The notes under the pieces are model-generated. The model saw only the letters and a list, made by a program, of their open reading frames with translations. It was not told where the DNA came from and made no database searches. Positions 10,564 to 22,055 of a DNA stretch of 64,000 bases are shown piece by piece (positions within the stretch are counted from its first letter, which is position 1; each line of letters starts with the position of its first letter). The stretch comes from Denticeps clupeoides (lineage: Eukaryota; Chordata; Actinopteri; Clupeiformes; Denticipitidae), in the NCBI RefSeq assembly GCF_900700375.1, contig NC_041723.1, positions 13,418,263 through 13,482,262 of the forward strand, given 5' to 3'. The translations under genes were made by a program, and so were the position numbers.

Positions 10564-13500
10564 ATGAACGAAAGTGATTTCTCTAACCTACAGAGCATCA
10601 GTGGACAGTCCTGGACTGACGAGGACTCAGATGGAGACAGTGACTGTGGGGAGTTTCTCTATGGAATTCAGGTGAGCCCAGGCTTTTATTGCAATAGAAA
10701 TCTTACATCCCTGTAAGCCCTGAGCTCCATGTCCCACCCCACTGTTGCAGACCAGCTACATCGAGACAGCCGGGTCTACTATGTTTACACCGTGATGAGG
10801 CTCACATGTTATTAAGGGGATTAGCGTGTAAGGGCCAGCATATGGCTACCCCTGCTCTCAGAAACCTGATCCCCCCTCTCCAGCACTGCTCAGTTCACCA
10901 TGGAGCTTGGTGACCCTTATCGGGTCCGGCCAGCCAGACTGTGAACAACGTATAGCGATAAAACAGGCAATTCTTACTGGCAGCTGGTCTCATCCCCAGT
11001 TGTCTTTGTGACTGTGTGTGTGTGTGTGTGGATCAGGGCGAGTTAAGCCATTCAGGAAACTGGCTCCAAGTATGACATATCAGTCCCAGACCTACTTCGT
11101 AGGTACTTTTGCAGGTTTGCTCTCCTGACTGATAGGCAGAGTTTTTATGATATTTGTTTTCATAATGCACGTGAATCAGTATGAATAATCTGGATCCCAT
11201 TCAAAAACATGCAGGGCCACTGTGGTACTGGACTTATACCGCCATCCTCAGCTGGACGCTGACATCGGGGCTGTAAGAGACATCTATGACCGACCGGGCT
11301 GTGTATGTCAGGTACAGCCCCATTTCCACCCAGGGTGGGCTGCAGATTGGGTTGTGCAGTGGTAAAATGAATGTTGTTTGTTCTCTTCAACAGAGAGTAT
11401 GGCACAATCGACGATGTGGATGTTGACCTGCAAATCAACATCGGTTTCCTTGATGTAAGCCATGTTCATTAACAGCTGACACACGTGCCCGTTTTCTTTT
11501 TCTCGGTTAGTTAGAATAAGCCCTTAGGAATATAGGAATGGCACATGTAAGAAAGTCTGTTAGGGTTTGTGTCTGTGCTGCCAGGAGGAGGTGGCCTCAG
11601 CGTGGAACGTCATCAGAACAGAGCCCATCATTCTGCGCCTGCGTTTCTCTCTTTCTCAATACCTTGATGGACCAGGTAGTGTTTGAAGCTTGAAGAATGT
11701 TTTGAAGGTATCATGATACGCAGCTGTTCATCCAAGATCCCCATTCTTTTCTTTTCTGCAGAGCCCACAGTAGAGGTTTTCCAGACTTCCAGTAAGGACA
11801 GATTTGGCTTGGGAGTACAGCTGAAAAAGTAAGCATTATTTATTTATTTTGAAATTGCCTTGATAAATGCCATGCAAATACACCAAAGTGACACTCATTT
11901 CATTTTTACAGGATCCTCAGCACATTCATATCCCAGCAATGGAAACACCTGAGTAATGAGTTCATGAGGGTTCAACAGAAGAAGAGGCACAGCTGGTTCA
12001 AGGCAGGAGGAACCATCAAAAAATTCCGTGCTGGACTCAGCATCTTCTCTCCAGTTGCTAAGTAAATTAATTCTTGAATATGTTGTTTTTCATATTTTAC
12101 AGTGCTTTCTAATGTATACATACATACATTTACAGCATTTATCAGACGCCCTTATCCAGAGCGACTTACAATCAGTAGTTACAGGGACAGTCTCCCTGGA
12201 GCAACTTAAGGTTAAGTGTCTTGCTCAGGGACACTCAGGGTAGTAAGTGGGATTTGAACCTGGGTCTCCTGGGTCTCCTGGTTCACAGGCGAGTGTTTTA
12301 CCCACTAGGCTACTACCATAATATAGATAATATATGTACACGGTTTGGATGAAACAAATACATGCAACAATACAATCTGTCTTCAGGCCATGAATTAAGA
12401 GAATACATTTAGAATACTTCTGCAGCTATATAAATGTAATCTGCAGATGTGGAGGCAGTTGATTAAAAAATTATATTCATGTTGATATACAAATTCATCA
12501 CACCAAACTGTTGTAAAAAAAATTAACAAATGATGATACAGCCACAGTTTGTCATACACATGCATTTCAAACATGTATTCTGCATACATAAAATCTGTAT
12601 GTAATGGAATGTATACATTCATATTCCATTACATTAGTAATGTATTCAGAAATCTCTGCTGATCCGCTATTTCTCCAAATGACAATAGAAAGATCAATGG
12701 CAGATCTCGTAGTAGATCTGCAGTAAATCTCACTATGACTGTTCCCACTGTCAGGTCCCCCTGCGTCCCTCTCATCCAGGGCCCTGTGGTGAAGGGACAG
12801 CTCAGAGCCCCTGAGCTCAGGGTGACACGCCTCATGAATCGTTCTGTGCCCTGCGCCATGAAGGAGTCCAAGGGAGAGCTGTTTACATACGCCCCTAACG
12901 GACAGGTGTGTATCCAACAAAGCACGAGAACCATGAGAACCTTATGAATTCAGGTTCTGTTCTGAACTCTAATTAGACAGGGCACTTGCCTTTAAACGTA
13001 CCTTGCTGGATAAAGAGGCGAGATTGAGCGAGGACTGAAATTGTAAACATCTTCAAAAGACTCAATTAAATGGTTCAAAGCAGCCGAGATGAAGCGTTTG
13101 TCTTTCAACAACAATTGTGACTGCGGAGCCTTTATGAGAGCGCTTGTGCCGTGTCTTCAGAGCGTCGCTGTGCTGGAGCCAGATCAACGGTCCAGATCAC
13201 CACCAAGCAGCTGATTGAGCTCTTCTTCTCGTCACAAGCGCTCATTCACTGCAAAAGCGTCCCGACCCTGGAGTACGGCTTCCTCGTGCAAGTATGCGCT
13301 GTGTGACTGAGTCTGGGAACTGCGACTGAAGCCTATTGCATTTCCACATGCAATGCACATGCAATGCACTTCCATCACTGTCTGTCCTCCTCCTCTAGAT
13401 CATGAAGTACTCTGAACAAAGGATTCCAACCCTGAATGAATACTGCGTGGTGTGTGATGAGCAGCACGTTTTTCAGAATTGCTCCATGCTTAAAGTAAGA

Positions 13501-16500
13501 CTGACAAACATCCGTTGTCTTTAAATAATAATGTCAACGTGTATATTTATGTGGTTATTGTTTTGATATATTCATACACAGCCAGCAGTATGCACCAGAG
13601 AGTTGTGTGTGTTTCTCTTTTTACCACTTTGGGTGTGATGTCTGGCGCTGCAGAAGATGTGGCTACAGGAGCTGAGGTAACACACACACCCACATGCACA
13701 CACAAAAAGCCCATGATGCACTGGTCACTGGCTCCTGTTTTCCATACGTCTCTAAACCACACAGATTCATGCAGGTTTCAGTTTTGTACTTAAGAGTGTA
13801 AATAAAATGAAATAAAATCTGATGTTTGACCCATGCAGCTTATCCAAACATTGAGCTGCCCATAATGCTTCTTGCATAAAACATTCACAAAAAGGCCCCA
13901 TGATCCACAACATGGCTTTGCAAATACATCATTAATTATGGTTTAATTAATACAGTTCTATGACTTTGTGTTGTGTGAGAATATTCATTTGTAATATTTG
14001 TTTGCTATTATTGAGCAAAAAGGCTGACATTTCTTCAGCGAGTCTTGCTGTTCTTTAGCTCGTACCTTAATCTGTCTGGATCAAGGACACTGCCCGCAGC
14101 TATTTTTCTAGCTGTCAGTTCAGCATTGTGCATGTGGCCGAAACATACCTTGCTTTTGCCGGCAAGTTAGAAACAAGTAAAGGGAGAAGGATGACATCCT
14201 TCATGAAACTAAACATCTGTGCAGACTGAAAACACCAAGTTGCCAAATGTATTAAGACACATGCTTTTAAACACACGTTTAATGCTTTGTATTGTAAGAC
14301 TTGGACTTGGTGTAAGACTTGTAAGACCCATTCCATGAAGCTGTCTAGGTTCTCGGGCTAATCTAAAAGCCACACAAACATTGGAGGTCTGTAGCTATGG
14401 ATTGTTGTTGGCATTTAGTTGTTGTCGTCTGTGTTTTGTATGCCTCAGCATGCACTGACCTCCCTCTGATTTTGATGTGGCCGAACACTTCATGGCTGAG
14501 TTGCTGTTGTTACCAATTGCTTCCACTTTGTTAAAATACCAATAACAGTTCACCATGGAGTTTTAAGTGATTTGAATGGGCAACTCAATACTTTTGCCAA
14601 CACAGAGTATCCATTACCAGACCAAAAAAAACACTTCAGGGGTTAGACCCTTGATTTTATGTCTTTGGAAGATGGAGGACCGGTGATCTTAGTTTCAGGT
14701 TAAGGAGTCCTTATGGAAACATGCAGTGCCCTGCATGCACTCATTAGATTAGCACAAAGGAGTAAAGGAGAGGACAGACAGAACTGAAGTGTTGAGAACT
14801 GCTTCAAGTGACTAGATTGTCTTATTGTGTTGTCTGATTACTTGTTAGGTGGTGGACTTGCTTGTGGTCATGTGCAGAGCTGCCCTGGAGTCTGCCCGTA
14901 AGAGCATTATATTTGACCCTTACCCTTCTGTGGTGGACCCTCTGACCCCAAGAGTCTGGCATTTAACCCAAAGGTGCTTATCGCTACATGTCTCTGATTA
15001 AATCAGTTGAAACTCAATGGAAAAGTGCATTTTTTCATGCTTTCTGTGTGTGTGACAGAAGAAGAGCTATGAGCGTCTGCAGAAAGCACTGGATAGTGTA
15101 ATGTCCATACGGGAGATGACACAAGTGAGCACTATTTTTACTTGTATTTCCCTTACTAAAGTGTCATTTCAAACACATGTGATTATATACACTTAACAAT
15201 TCATTGGCAATTTAACTTTAATTAGTCTCTGCATCTTTATCCAGATATTAATCCTCTTAAATCCAATCTACCAAACAGCTTGTAGTGTTAATTAACTGTG
15301 TGTTTTCCAGGGATCCTATTTTGAGATAAAGAAACAAATGGACAAGATGGATCCACTTGCACACCCTCTCCTACAATGGTAACAAAGAATAACCTTTAGT
15401 AGGTTATAAAGTTGGGTTTGTGGTCTCACAGTAAAAATAGTCAGTTTCAATTGCTAAACATGCAGCACCATGCAGGTCTAGCTCTAATGATTGATTTCTA
15501 TTCATATAAATGGCCAAAAGCATTAATTTTAATGCTGTATATATCCTTGGTTTCATTGTTATATTACAGGATCATATCCAGCAACAGGTCTCACATAGTC
15601 AAGCTGCCCCCTGGAAGGGTATGATAATTTACCTTCTTAAATGATCTACACTATTATTCAAAAGTTTGGAAGAACCTACTCATTTCTGTTTTTGTTACAT
15701 TATACAGTACAAGCCTTAAGTTTGGAGACACCTTCTCATTCAACGTGTTTTCTTTATTTTCATGACCATTTATGTTGGTAGATTCTCACTGAAGGCATCA
15801 AAACTATGAATGAACACATGTGGAGTTATGTACTTAACAAAAAACGATGAAATAGCCGCCCTTTGCTCTGATTACTGCTTTGCACACTCTTGCCATTCTC
15901 TCGATGAGCTTCAAGAGGTCGTCACCTGAAATGCTTTTCCAACAGTCTTGAAGGAGTTCCCAGAGGTGTTAAGCACTTGTTGGCCCCTTTGCATTCACTC
16001 TGCGGTCCAGCTCACCCCAAACCATCTGGATTGGGTTCAGGTCCGGTGACTGTGGAGGCCAGGTCTCCACTTTTTGTTAAATACATAACGCCACATGTGT
16101 TCATTCATAACTGCTACAACTTTTTTAACTGTAACTGTACTGATTCTTGCATTGGCTCAATCTTAGACTGCATAACCACCAAAGAGTAGGTGCGTCCAAA
16201 CATTTGACTAGTAGTGTATGCTCCTTTTGATTTTGTGTATGCATCTGTCTGGTGTTTTCATTTTCCCCGTCTGATCAGCAGCAGCTCAAGTTCATGCACA
16301 CAAGCCATCAGTTCCTCCTGCTCAGCAGTCCTCCTGCTAAAGAGTCTCGGTTCCGCACAGCAAGGAAGATATATGGTAGCACCTTCGCCTTCCAGTGAGA
16401 ACTTTTTAAAAATAAGCACACGCACACACATGCATTTATAAAACTCATATGCTGTAGTTGAGATCCTGTAGATCAATCAGATTCTTTTATTCTAAGCCTT

Positions 16501-17884
16501 TACTCTATGTAACAAATCCATTTTTTTCGATTTAGTGGGTCCCACATAGAAAACTGGCACTCAATTCTGAGAAACGGACTGGTCAATGCCTCATATACAA
16601 AGTTGCAGGTATGTCTGCTAAATATCTGCTCCATATCTGATTATTAAAAACATTTTTACACCTCTGTTGACATCACTCAGAAAGCATGATTGCTCTGCCT
16701 CCACTGCTGCGTGATGCAGGCTTTTAAAATTAGATGTCTGATGAACACATTCAGCTAATTACAGCACTTTTCTGAATATGAAATGGATCTTAGTTACCTT
16801 GGATGTTTTGTTCACTTCCCATGATTTCCCCTTTCCCATTCTCTCTAAACCAAGCTGCATGGGGCAGCATATGGAAAGGGCATCTACCTCAGCCCCATCT
16901 CCAGCATCTCCTTTGGATACTCAGGTAGGGTCTCATTCATCCTTTCTCTGCTCTCAGATGACGTTAATCGGTTGTGCATTAGTGTCTAAAAGGGGTTATT
17001 GCTCCTGTGAAAGGTTGCATAACAGCAGGATAGAATTCACTGTCACGCGTAACACAGCGACCTTCAGCTAAACTTTACATGAAGCTTGATATTGTTGCTA
17101 GGCAACATCTTGCAGTGAGGTAGGGAGCAGATGCTTGTCAAAAACAAGGTAATTAAGGTGTGCTGATACTGGAGATGTGGCAATAGAGTTTATATGTCAG
17201 AATATTTGTATCACTGCACAAGGTCAGCGCATGTCCTTTAACTAAAGAGATATTCAGACTGACCTCGAAAATATGACATCCGTCCTGTGCATTTAGGCAT
17301 GGGCAAAGGACAACACCACATGCCAACCAAAGAAGAGCTTGTACAACGCTATAACCGTATGAACACAATTGCACAGGTAAAGTTGCATCATTTGAACAGC
17401 CATAGCCTCAGAAGAAAACACGGCAGTAATTTCTTTTCTCTTCTTTGGTCACAGAGTCGCCCAGCGCAGTCTAGATTTCTCCAGAGTCGGAATTTGAACT
17501 GCATAGCTCTATGTGAAGGTCAGACATCACTTTAACATACCTTAAGAAAGGATTGCTAGTTGCAATAGCTAGAGTGATTTTGTAATGATGAAAGCACCTC
17601 GCTGTCTTCTTTTCATTCAGTTATAACATCCAAAGACCTCCAGAAACATGGGAACATATGGGTTTGTCCAGTTTCAGACCACATTTGTACACGGTTCTTC
17701 TTGTGTAAGCAGTTCATTTCAAAGAAAACCATATTTACAAAAATCAACTGCCAGTCCAACGATCTTAATTTTTTTCACTTATCAAAGGTATGAAGATGGT
17801 CAAGTTGGAGATGCCAACATTAACACCCAGGAGCCTAATGTTCAAAGGGAGATCCTCCGTGTGATTGGATCACATCCCACCTGA
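10564..17884 (+). CDS. parp6: Mono-ADP-ribosyltransferase PARP6
   Basis: PARP6 is a mono-ADP-ribosyltransferase. Exons: 10594-10671 (start uncertain; an in-frame ATG at 10564 gives MNESDF), 11215-11311, 11394-11454, 11585-11675, 11762-11828, 11912-12061, 12755-12905, 13163-13291, 13399-13494, 13582-13676, 14849-14973, 15059-15124, 15311-15378, 15570-15618, 16279-16394, 16536-16608, 16855-16924, 17297-17376, 17455-17518, 17621-17704 and 17788-17884 (TGA). Landmarks are RFSLSQYLDGP, SWFKAGGTIKKFRAGLS, the Cys-rich NEYCVVCDEQHVFQ, and the catalytic fold FHGSHIENWHSILRNGL and YGKGIYLSPISSISFGYSG, ending in YEDGQVGDANINTQ. PARP8 is the close alternative, but IKKQMDKMDPLAHP, the GKGQHHMPTKEELVQRYNRMN segment and the pkm neighbour favour PARP6. 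Four exons have lengths that break frame (11215-11311 two extra; 13582-13676 two extra; 14849-14973 one short; 17621-17704 probably one short), while the conserved protein resumes after each. Confidence 0.93.
12125..12318 (-). repeat. tRNA-derived SINE, family A, in parp6 intron
   Basis: Same family as the copy at 931-1128, with the shared tail near 12127 and the box A complement CCCACTAGGCTACTACCA at the far end. A short duplication (GGGTCTCCT twice) is seen near the tRNA head. It lies in the intron between exons 11912-12061 and 12755-12905. Confidence 0.85.
15648..16218. mobile_element. Tc1/mariner-like nonautonomous element in parp6 intron
   Basis: The left edge TACACTATTATTCAAAAGTT and the right edge, whose reverse complement starts TACACTACTAGTCAAATGTT, pair over 23 bases with three mismatches. 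A second left-type end (AAGTTTGGAGACACCTTCTC) begins about 55 bases inside at 15713, suggesting a nested or duplicated end. The interior resembles internal sequence of common fish Tc1-like elements, but no transposase frame is open. It lies in the intron before exon 16279-16394. Confidence 0.7.
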
Positions 17885-18480
17885 ACACTGAAGACGTTCA
17901 TTTAATTGGATCATTGTATGCCTATTTTGGAAAAGTGCAAGGTAATCATATTACTGTTTGTTGGTCCTTTTTGCCAACCTCTGTGCTTATTCTGGCTCTC
18001 ACCAAAACAGTAGAACCATTTTGCACTCCTGCAAACAAATACCATGCACAAGTGTCAGAAAGATGCATGTGGCTGTTTCTAAATCGGACTGGTGATGGAT
18101 ATGACATTCCGTTCAATAAGCTGGTGCAATGTATTATAAAGTGACACTGATGTTAATAGCTGTGTAAGTTACAGTAAATACAGTGTAATACAATATTCAC
18201 TTTCATCCCATGTGTACACAGGATTGTGTGACTTGCTGTTTAATTATTGTATTGCCATATTCCTACTAGAGAGCAGACGGTACAGTTCTGTTCAACAATA
18301 TTTCCAGTATTTCACCAAGAAACTGTGAGCACGATCTGGGCTTTAGTGAAAGGAGAACTGCAAGGAAAAGGAGCCGTTTTGTTACGTTTGTAAGAAGGTG
18401 TTGGCGCTAGGGTTTTACTCATGCTAGCTAGAGGGGTTATGGTTCAACATAGCCTATTTTTATGAATTTGTCAGTTTTCT

Positions 18481-18490
18481 AATAAATAAA
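18481..18490 (+). terminator. parp6: parp6 polyadenylation signal
   Basis: Two overlapping AATAAA hexamers lie about 600 bases after the stop codon at 17884. They are the first good signal downstream and fit a 3' untranslated region of normal length. Confidence 0.6.
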
Positions 18491-18499
18491 ATTCATTTT

Positions 18500-20880
18500 T
18501 CCATTACATCTGAACTGTTTGATCTGTTCATTTTTATCATGTTTGTTGTACAGTGTACAAATGTGCGTTTGTGTATGTGTAGACATGTATTTGCATTCAA
18601 GCATGTGCCCTTGCACACAAATTAGCCAGACTGCGCTTTTGTGCACATTTGTCAAGTCCCCGAGCAATCTGAGCAAAGAATGAGGTTGTTTTAAGTCCCC
18701 GAAGATTAAATGTCCCCAATCAGCATCAGTGGCAACGTCTGACTCCTGTGAGGTGGAAACGCTTCGTCGTAGCTGTGCACTACCTCTCCACATGCGCCCA
18801 CAGCTGCCTCCGCATCTGCCCCGCCCGTGCGCTGGAAATCTGCCCACTGTCCCTTTATCAACAGCGCACTTTAAAGGGCTTCTCGACCCTCGACGTCCCT
18901 GTCTCTCTCACACACAAAGTGCCACAAAAATGTTCAAATCACTTCACACCATGCAGTGTATTAATACCATGAAGCTGCTTTAAAGACACGTCCATTTATC
19001 TCCCTTTTTTATTTAAATCTCTGTGAAATTAGTTGATTTCAAAGAGACAGTGGGAAGGCAGCGTGAAATTGTGCTGACGTATCTTTTCTGGGATAATAGA
19101 TTCATGAGATTGACCTGCCCCTATCAAACCCTCGTCTGAAGGGGATAAAAAAAATCCCCCTGGCTGCTGATTTATACATTTTTGCGCGCCCTCTATCGAG
19201 GTGATATTGTTACTCGGCGTGGCCCTCGCCTCTTTCACCTTCTGCGACCGCTGCATGTTTCTGATTCCTTTGTAATTCATTAGCGGTAATGTTGTGAACC
19301 TAAGTGGGGATGTAAATAAAAGGCAGATTCTTCTTGACGCAATGGCGTAGATAAGAATTTTGTGTGAAGACGCTCCCCTCCTCCATGGCTGCTTCTGCCG
19401 AACCTTTTCAACCGTTCCACCATTAAATTAACTTAATTTCCTTGGGGTGTGTTGTACTTTCCAGCGAGACTTCATTCTGCTTAATTTAATTAATAAAACT
19501 TATAGAGAAGTCCATGGGAGCTTGCCAAAGGCTGTGCTTCTGCTAACTAGATGATAACAGTGGAATAATGTCTGAAGCCTGTCAGACTGGATAAGGGAGG
19601 AGAATTTTCCATTTGCTGAGACAGTAGATTTTGCAACTATCCAATTCCAATGGCGCTTAAGAAGAGAAAAGTAAAAGGCTGGCGTTATGTCGCGTTCAAT
19701 CGATTGTTGTGACTGGAAAATGATGAAATGATGTCTTGTGGTGCTCCTGTCGTCGCCCAAATGCTTCGCCTTCTGTTGAGCCCGGCTCCACGTACACGCT
19801 GTGCGTGCTGCTTTCTTTGGGAAACAAGCTGTGAATTTTGTGGAGCAGAACTGCAGAGCGGCATGCGCGCCTCTCCGCAGAGCGAAATGACTGCCTCCGG
19901 GCTTTCACAGCTCCGAGACCAGCCGATAAGTGCAGCAGTGGGCCGCGGGAACGGAGCGGACAGCATTCCGACGTTCAACTGCCAACCCGGGACTCCTTTC
20001 TCCCACGGTGCAGACGCCACTTCTGCTGAGCTTGGCAAACTTTTCATTTAAACCTCACCATGCCGTGTGCAAAGAGACAAGGGCAGCGTGCATTTTAAAC
20101 TGGCCTCCTGCCTCAAACGCCATGAGGACGTGTTTACCGCGTTTACCGCCTTTTTTTTGGTGCTAAAATGTCGTTCATTTTTTTAAAGCCCTTTTTTGCC
20201 GCCTGTTTCTTTAAGAGGGGTTCCACCAATACCCCTCCAGCCCCCCGCAGTCACTATTTCTCTGGATTGCTCAACCACTCCTCTCTAATCTGTGGTCGAG
20301 GATGCAGCATCTGCCACATAACAGCTATGTGAGGGGGAAAACGGCGAGATCGCAGTTTGTTTTTTTGGGTTAGTGCATATGGATTCTGTTTTTCCCGGAA
20401 CGATGTGGAACTTTTACACAGCAAAGAGCAGAGGAAAGGAAGAAGAGGACTGCGTGTGCTGAAGACTTCGAACTTGCCTTTACGATGTGCTGCACCATCC
20501 CAATGGAGCAACCTTTATGAACAAGTATATGCTGTCTCACTTTCAGAGGAGGTATTTCTTAATCCAGATTACGTCCAATCTCATGCAACTTTATAGAACA
20601 GTAAAGAGCTCAAACTCTTTTTGTTTGAAATAATTGCTTTTATTATAAAGGGGGACATTTAAGATCACAAGGACTATTTTATTTTTCTTCATTGAACTCT
20701 TTTCTAAAAGGAATTTTCTAGTGTCTCATTCTCCTCATTACATCATTATGCAAATGAAGACCTGGGAAATTAACAGAAAGCTTGATATCATCACATGCTG
20801 ATAGAGGCAGTGCCTATGCTCTACGTTTTAAATTAAGGTCTACAGAAAGAACACCTGAGGACAGTTCAAGGGGATCAAAC
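18500..20880. other. Intergenic region between parp6 and rpp25
   Basis: No recognised gene. The stretch 19700-20100 is GC-richer than its surroundings and 20350-20600 could hold an rpp25 5' untranslated exon, but I see no decisive splice pair. Open frames here are short and lack homology that I recognise. Confidence 0.5.
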
Positions 20881-20927
20881 GAGATTTGGAATTTCAAAAT
20901 CATAATTATACTACAGCTGGGGCAATT

Positions 20928-21611
20928 ATGTCATTTCCTAGAGGAGAAAATTCTTTTATCTACAGTCCATCATCCGGAACAACGCATTTGGATGAACCAC
21001 TATCCAGACCTCCTGTATGGACCACTCTACCACCCTCCAGCACTCTTAAACCAGGACGCACTGGCTTTAAGAAGGTTTGTACCACAGGAGAAGCCAGTCC
21101 ATGCCCGTTTCCAGGACTGGGCACAGGAATACTGGAGATGCGAGTGAAGGAGGGAAGCAAGATTCGAAACCTCTTGGGTTTTGCTATGGCCCGAATGCAA
21201 GAACAGGTGAAACCTGATGGTCAGGTGGGAGTGACTCAGGTTCTCTTCACTGGACTTGATCGGGCCATCACCAAGACCATTACATGCGCCGAAATAATGA
21301 AGCGTCAAGTACAAGGGCTGCACCAGCTCTCCAAACTTCAGTACACTACTGTGCGTGAAGTATGGGAGAACAAAGAGGATGGGAGGTCCAGAATGACGAT
21401 ACACAGGACAGTGCCGTCCATCTGCATTCTTCTCTCCAAAGACCCGCTGGATCCCACAGAGCTGGGCTATCAGCCTCCAGCTGATGTCCGCTCTGTGTCC
21501 GATCCAAGAGACATTAAAGGCGAACGTGTAGTTTGCAGAAAAAGAACCTTGAGTCCTTGTTCACAATCCAAACAGCCAAATGCTAAAAAAGCTCATTCTG
21601 CAATACATTGA
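20928..21611 (+). CDS. rpp25: Ribonuclease P/MRP protein subunit p25 (RPP25)
   Basis: RPP25 is an Alba-superfamily protein that binds the P3 stem of RNase P and RNase MRP RNA together with POP7, for tRNA and rRNA maturation in the nucleus. The single exon encodes 227 residues, a little longer than the human protein of about 199. The Alba domain starts near residue 65 with EMRVKEGSKIRNLLGFA and continues through DRAITKTITCAEIMKRQVQG and REVWENK. It ends with ILLSKDPLDPTELGYQPP, a hallmark of this family. The C-terminus is basic (RKRTLSP, KKAHSAIH). I chose the ATG at 20928; the frame is open further upstream but only with non-ATG codons. RPP25L is the paralogue alternative, but the adjacent cox5a matches the human RPP25-COX5A neighbourhood. 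The reading frame is intact. Confidence 0.92.
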   Translation: MSFPRGENSFIYSPSSGTTHLDEPLSRPPVWTTLPPSSTLKPGRTGFKKVCTTGEASPCPFPGLGTGILEMRVKEGSKIRNLLGFAMARMQEQVKPDGQVGVTQVLFTGLDRAITKTITCAEIMKRQVQGLHQLSKLQYTTVREVWENKEDGRSRMTIHRTVPSICILLSKDPLDPTELGYQPPADVRSVSDPRDIKGERVVCRKRTLSPCSQSKQPNAKKAHSAIH

Positions 21612-21693
21612 CCTGTTTTACAACCAAATCTGAAGCATGCAAGAATAACATATGGATTAACAATGGATATGAACTCAGCTTGTCATTAAAGAC

Positions 21694-21699
21694 AATAAA
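21694..21699 (+). terminator. rpp25: rpp25 polyadenylation signal
   Basis: An AATAAA hexamer stands 83 bases after the rpp25 stop codon and is followed by T/G-rich sequence. This would give a very short 3' untranslated region. Confidence 0.65.
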
Positions 21700-21862
21700 G
21701 TGAATGTGTTACACTATTTTCAAAGGTTATACTCTCTTCAAACACATCGTGCATTGTCCAATAACATGATAGGTGTGGCTGTGATATAACTTTTTTTCCA
21801 GTTCTTCACCCCAGATAAACAGTTTTTAATTAACAGAATTGGTTTGTTAAAATGCTAAAAGT

Positions 21863-22055
21863 GGAGCAGTGGTGGCCTAGCAGGTAAGGAAGCAGACTCA
21901 TAACTGAAGAGCTGCTGGTTCCCGAACCATTGGGATGCCACTGATGTCCTCTTGAGCATGGTACCGTCCCCACACCCTGCTCCCTGGGCGCCTTTCATGG
22001 CTGTCCACTACTCACCAAGGTTGATGGGTTAAAAGCAGAGGACACATTTCATTTC
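21863..22055 (+). repeat. tRNA-derived SINE, family B
   Basis: Head GTGGCCTAGCAGGTAAGGAA (box A-like) is followed by GGTTCCCGAACCATTGGGAT, then the body GGGCGCCTTTCATGGCTGTC and CTCACCAAGGTTGATGGGTT. The same body occurs at 41117-41349. This copy is degenerate in box B. It lies between rpp25 and cox5a. Confidence 0.8.

Noticed and set aside
19685-20051. Overlapping open frames on both strands in a GC-rich patch
   Set aside because: Frames on both strands are about equally open and none resembles a known protein; this is a composition effect.
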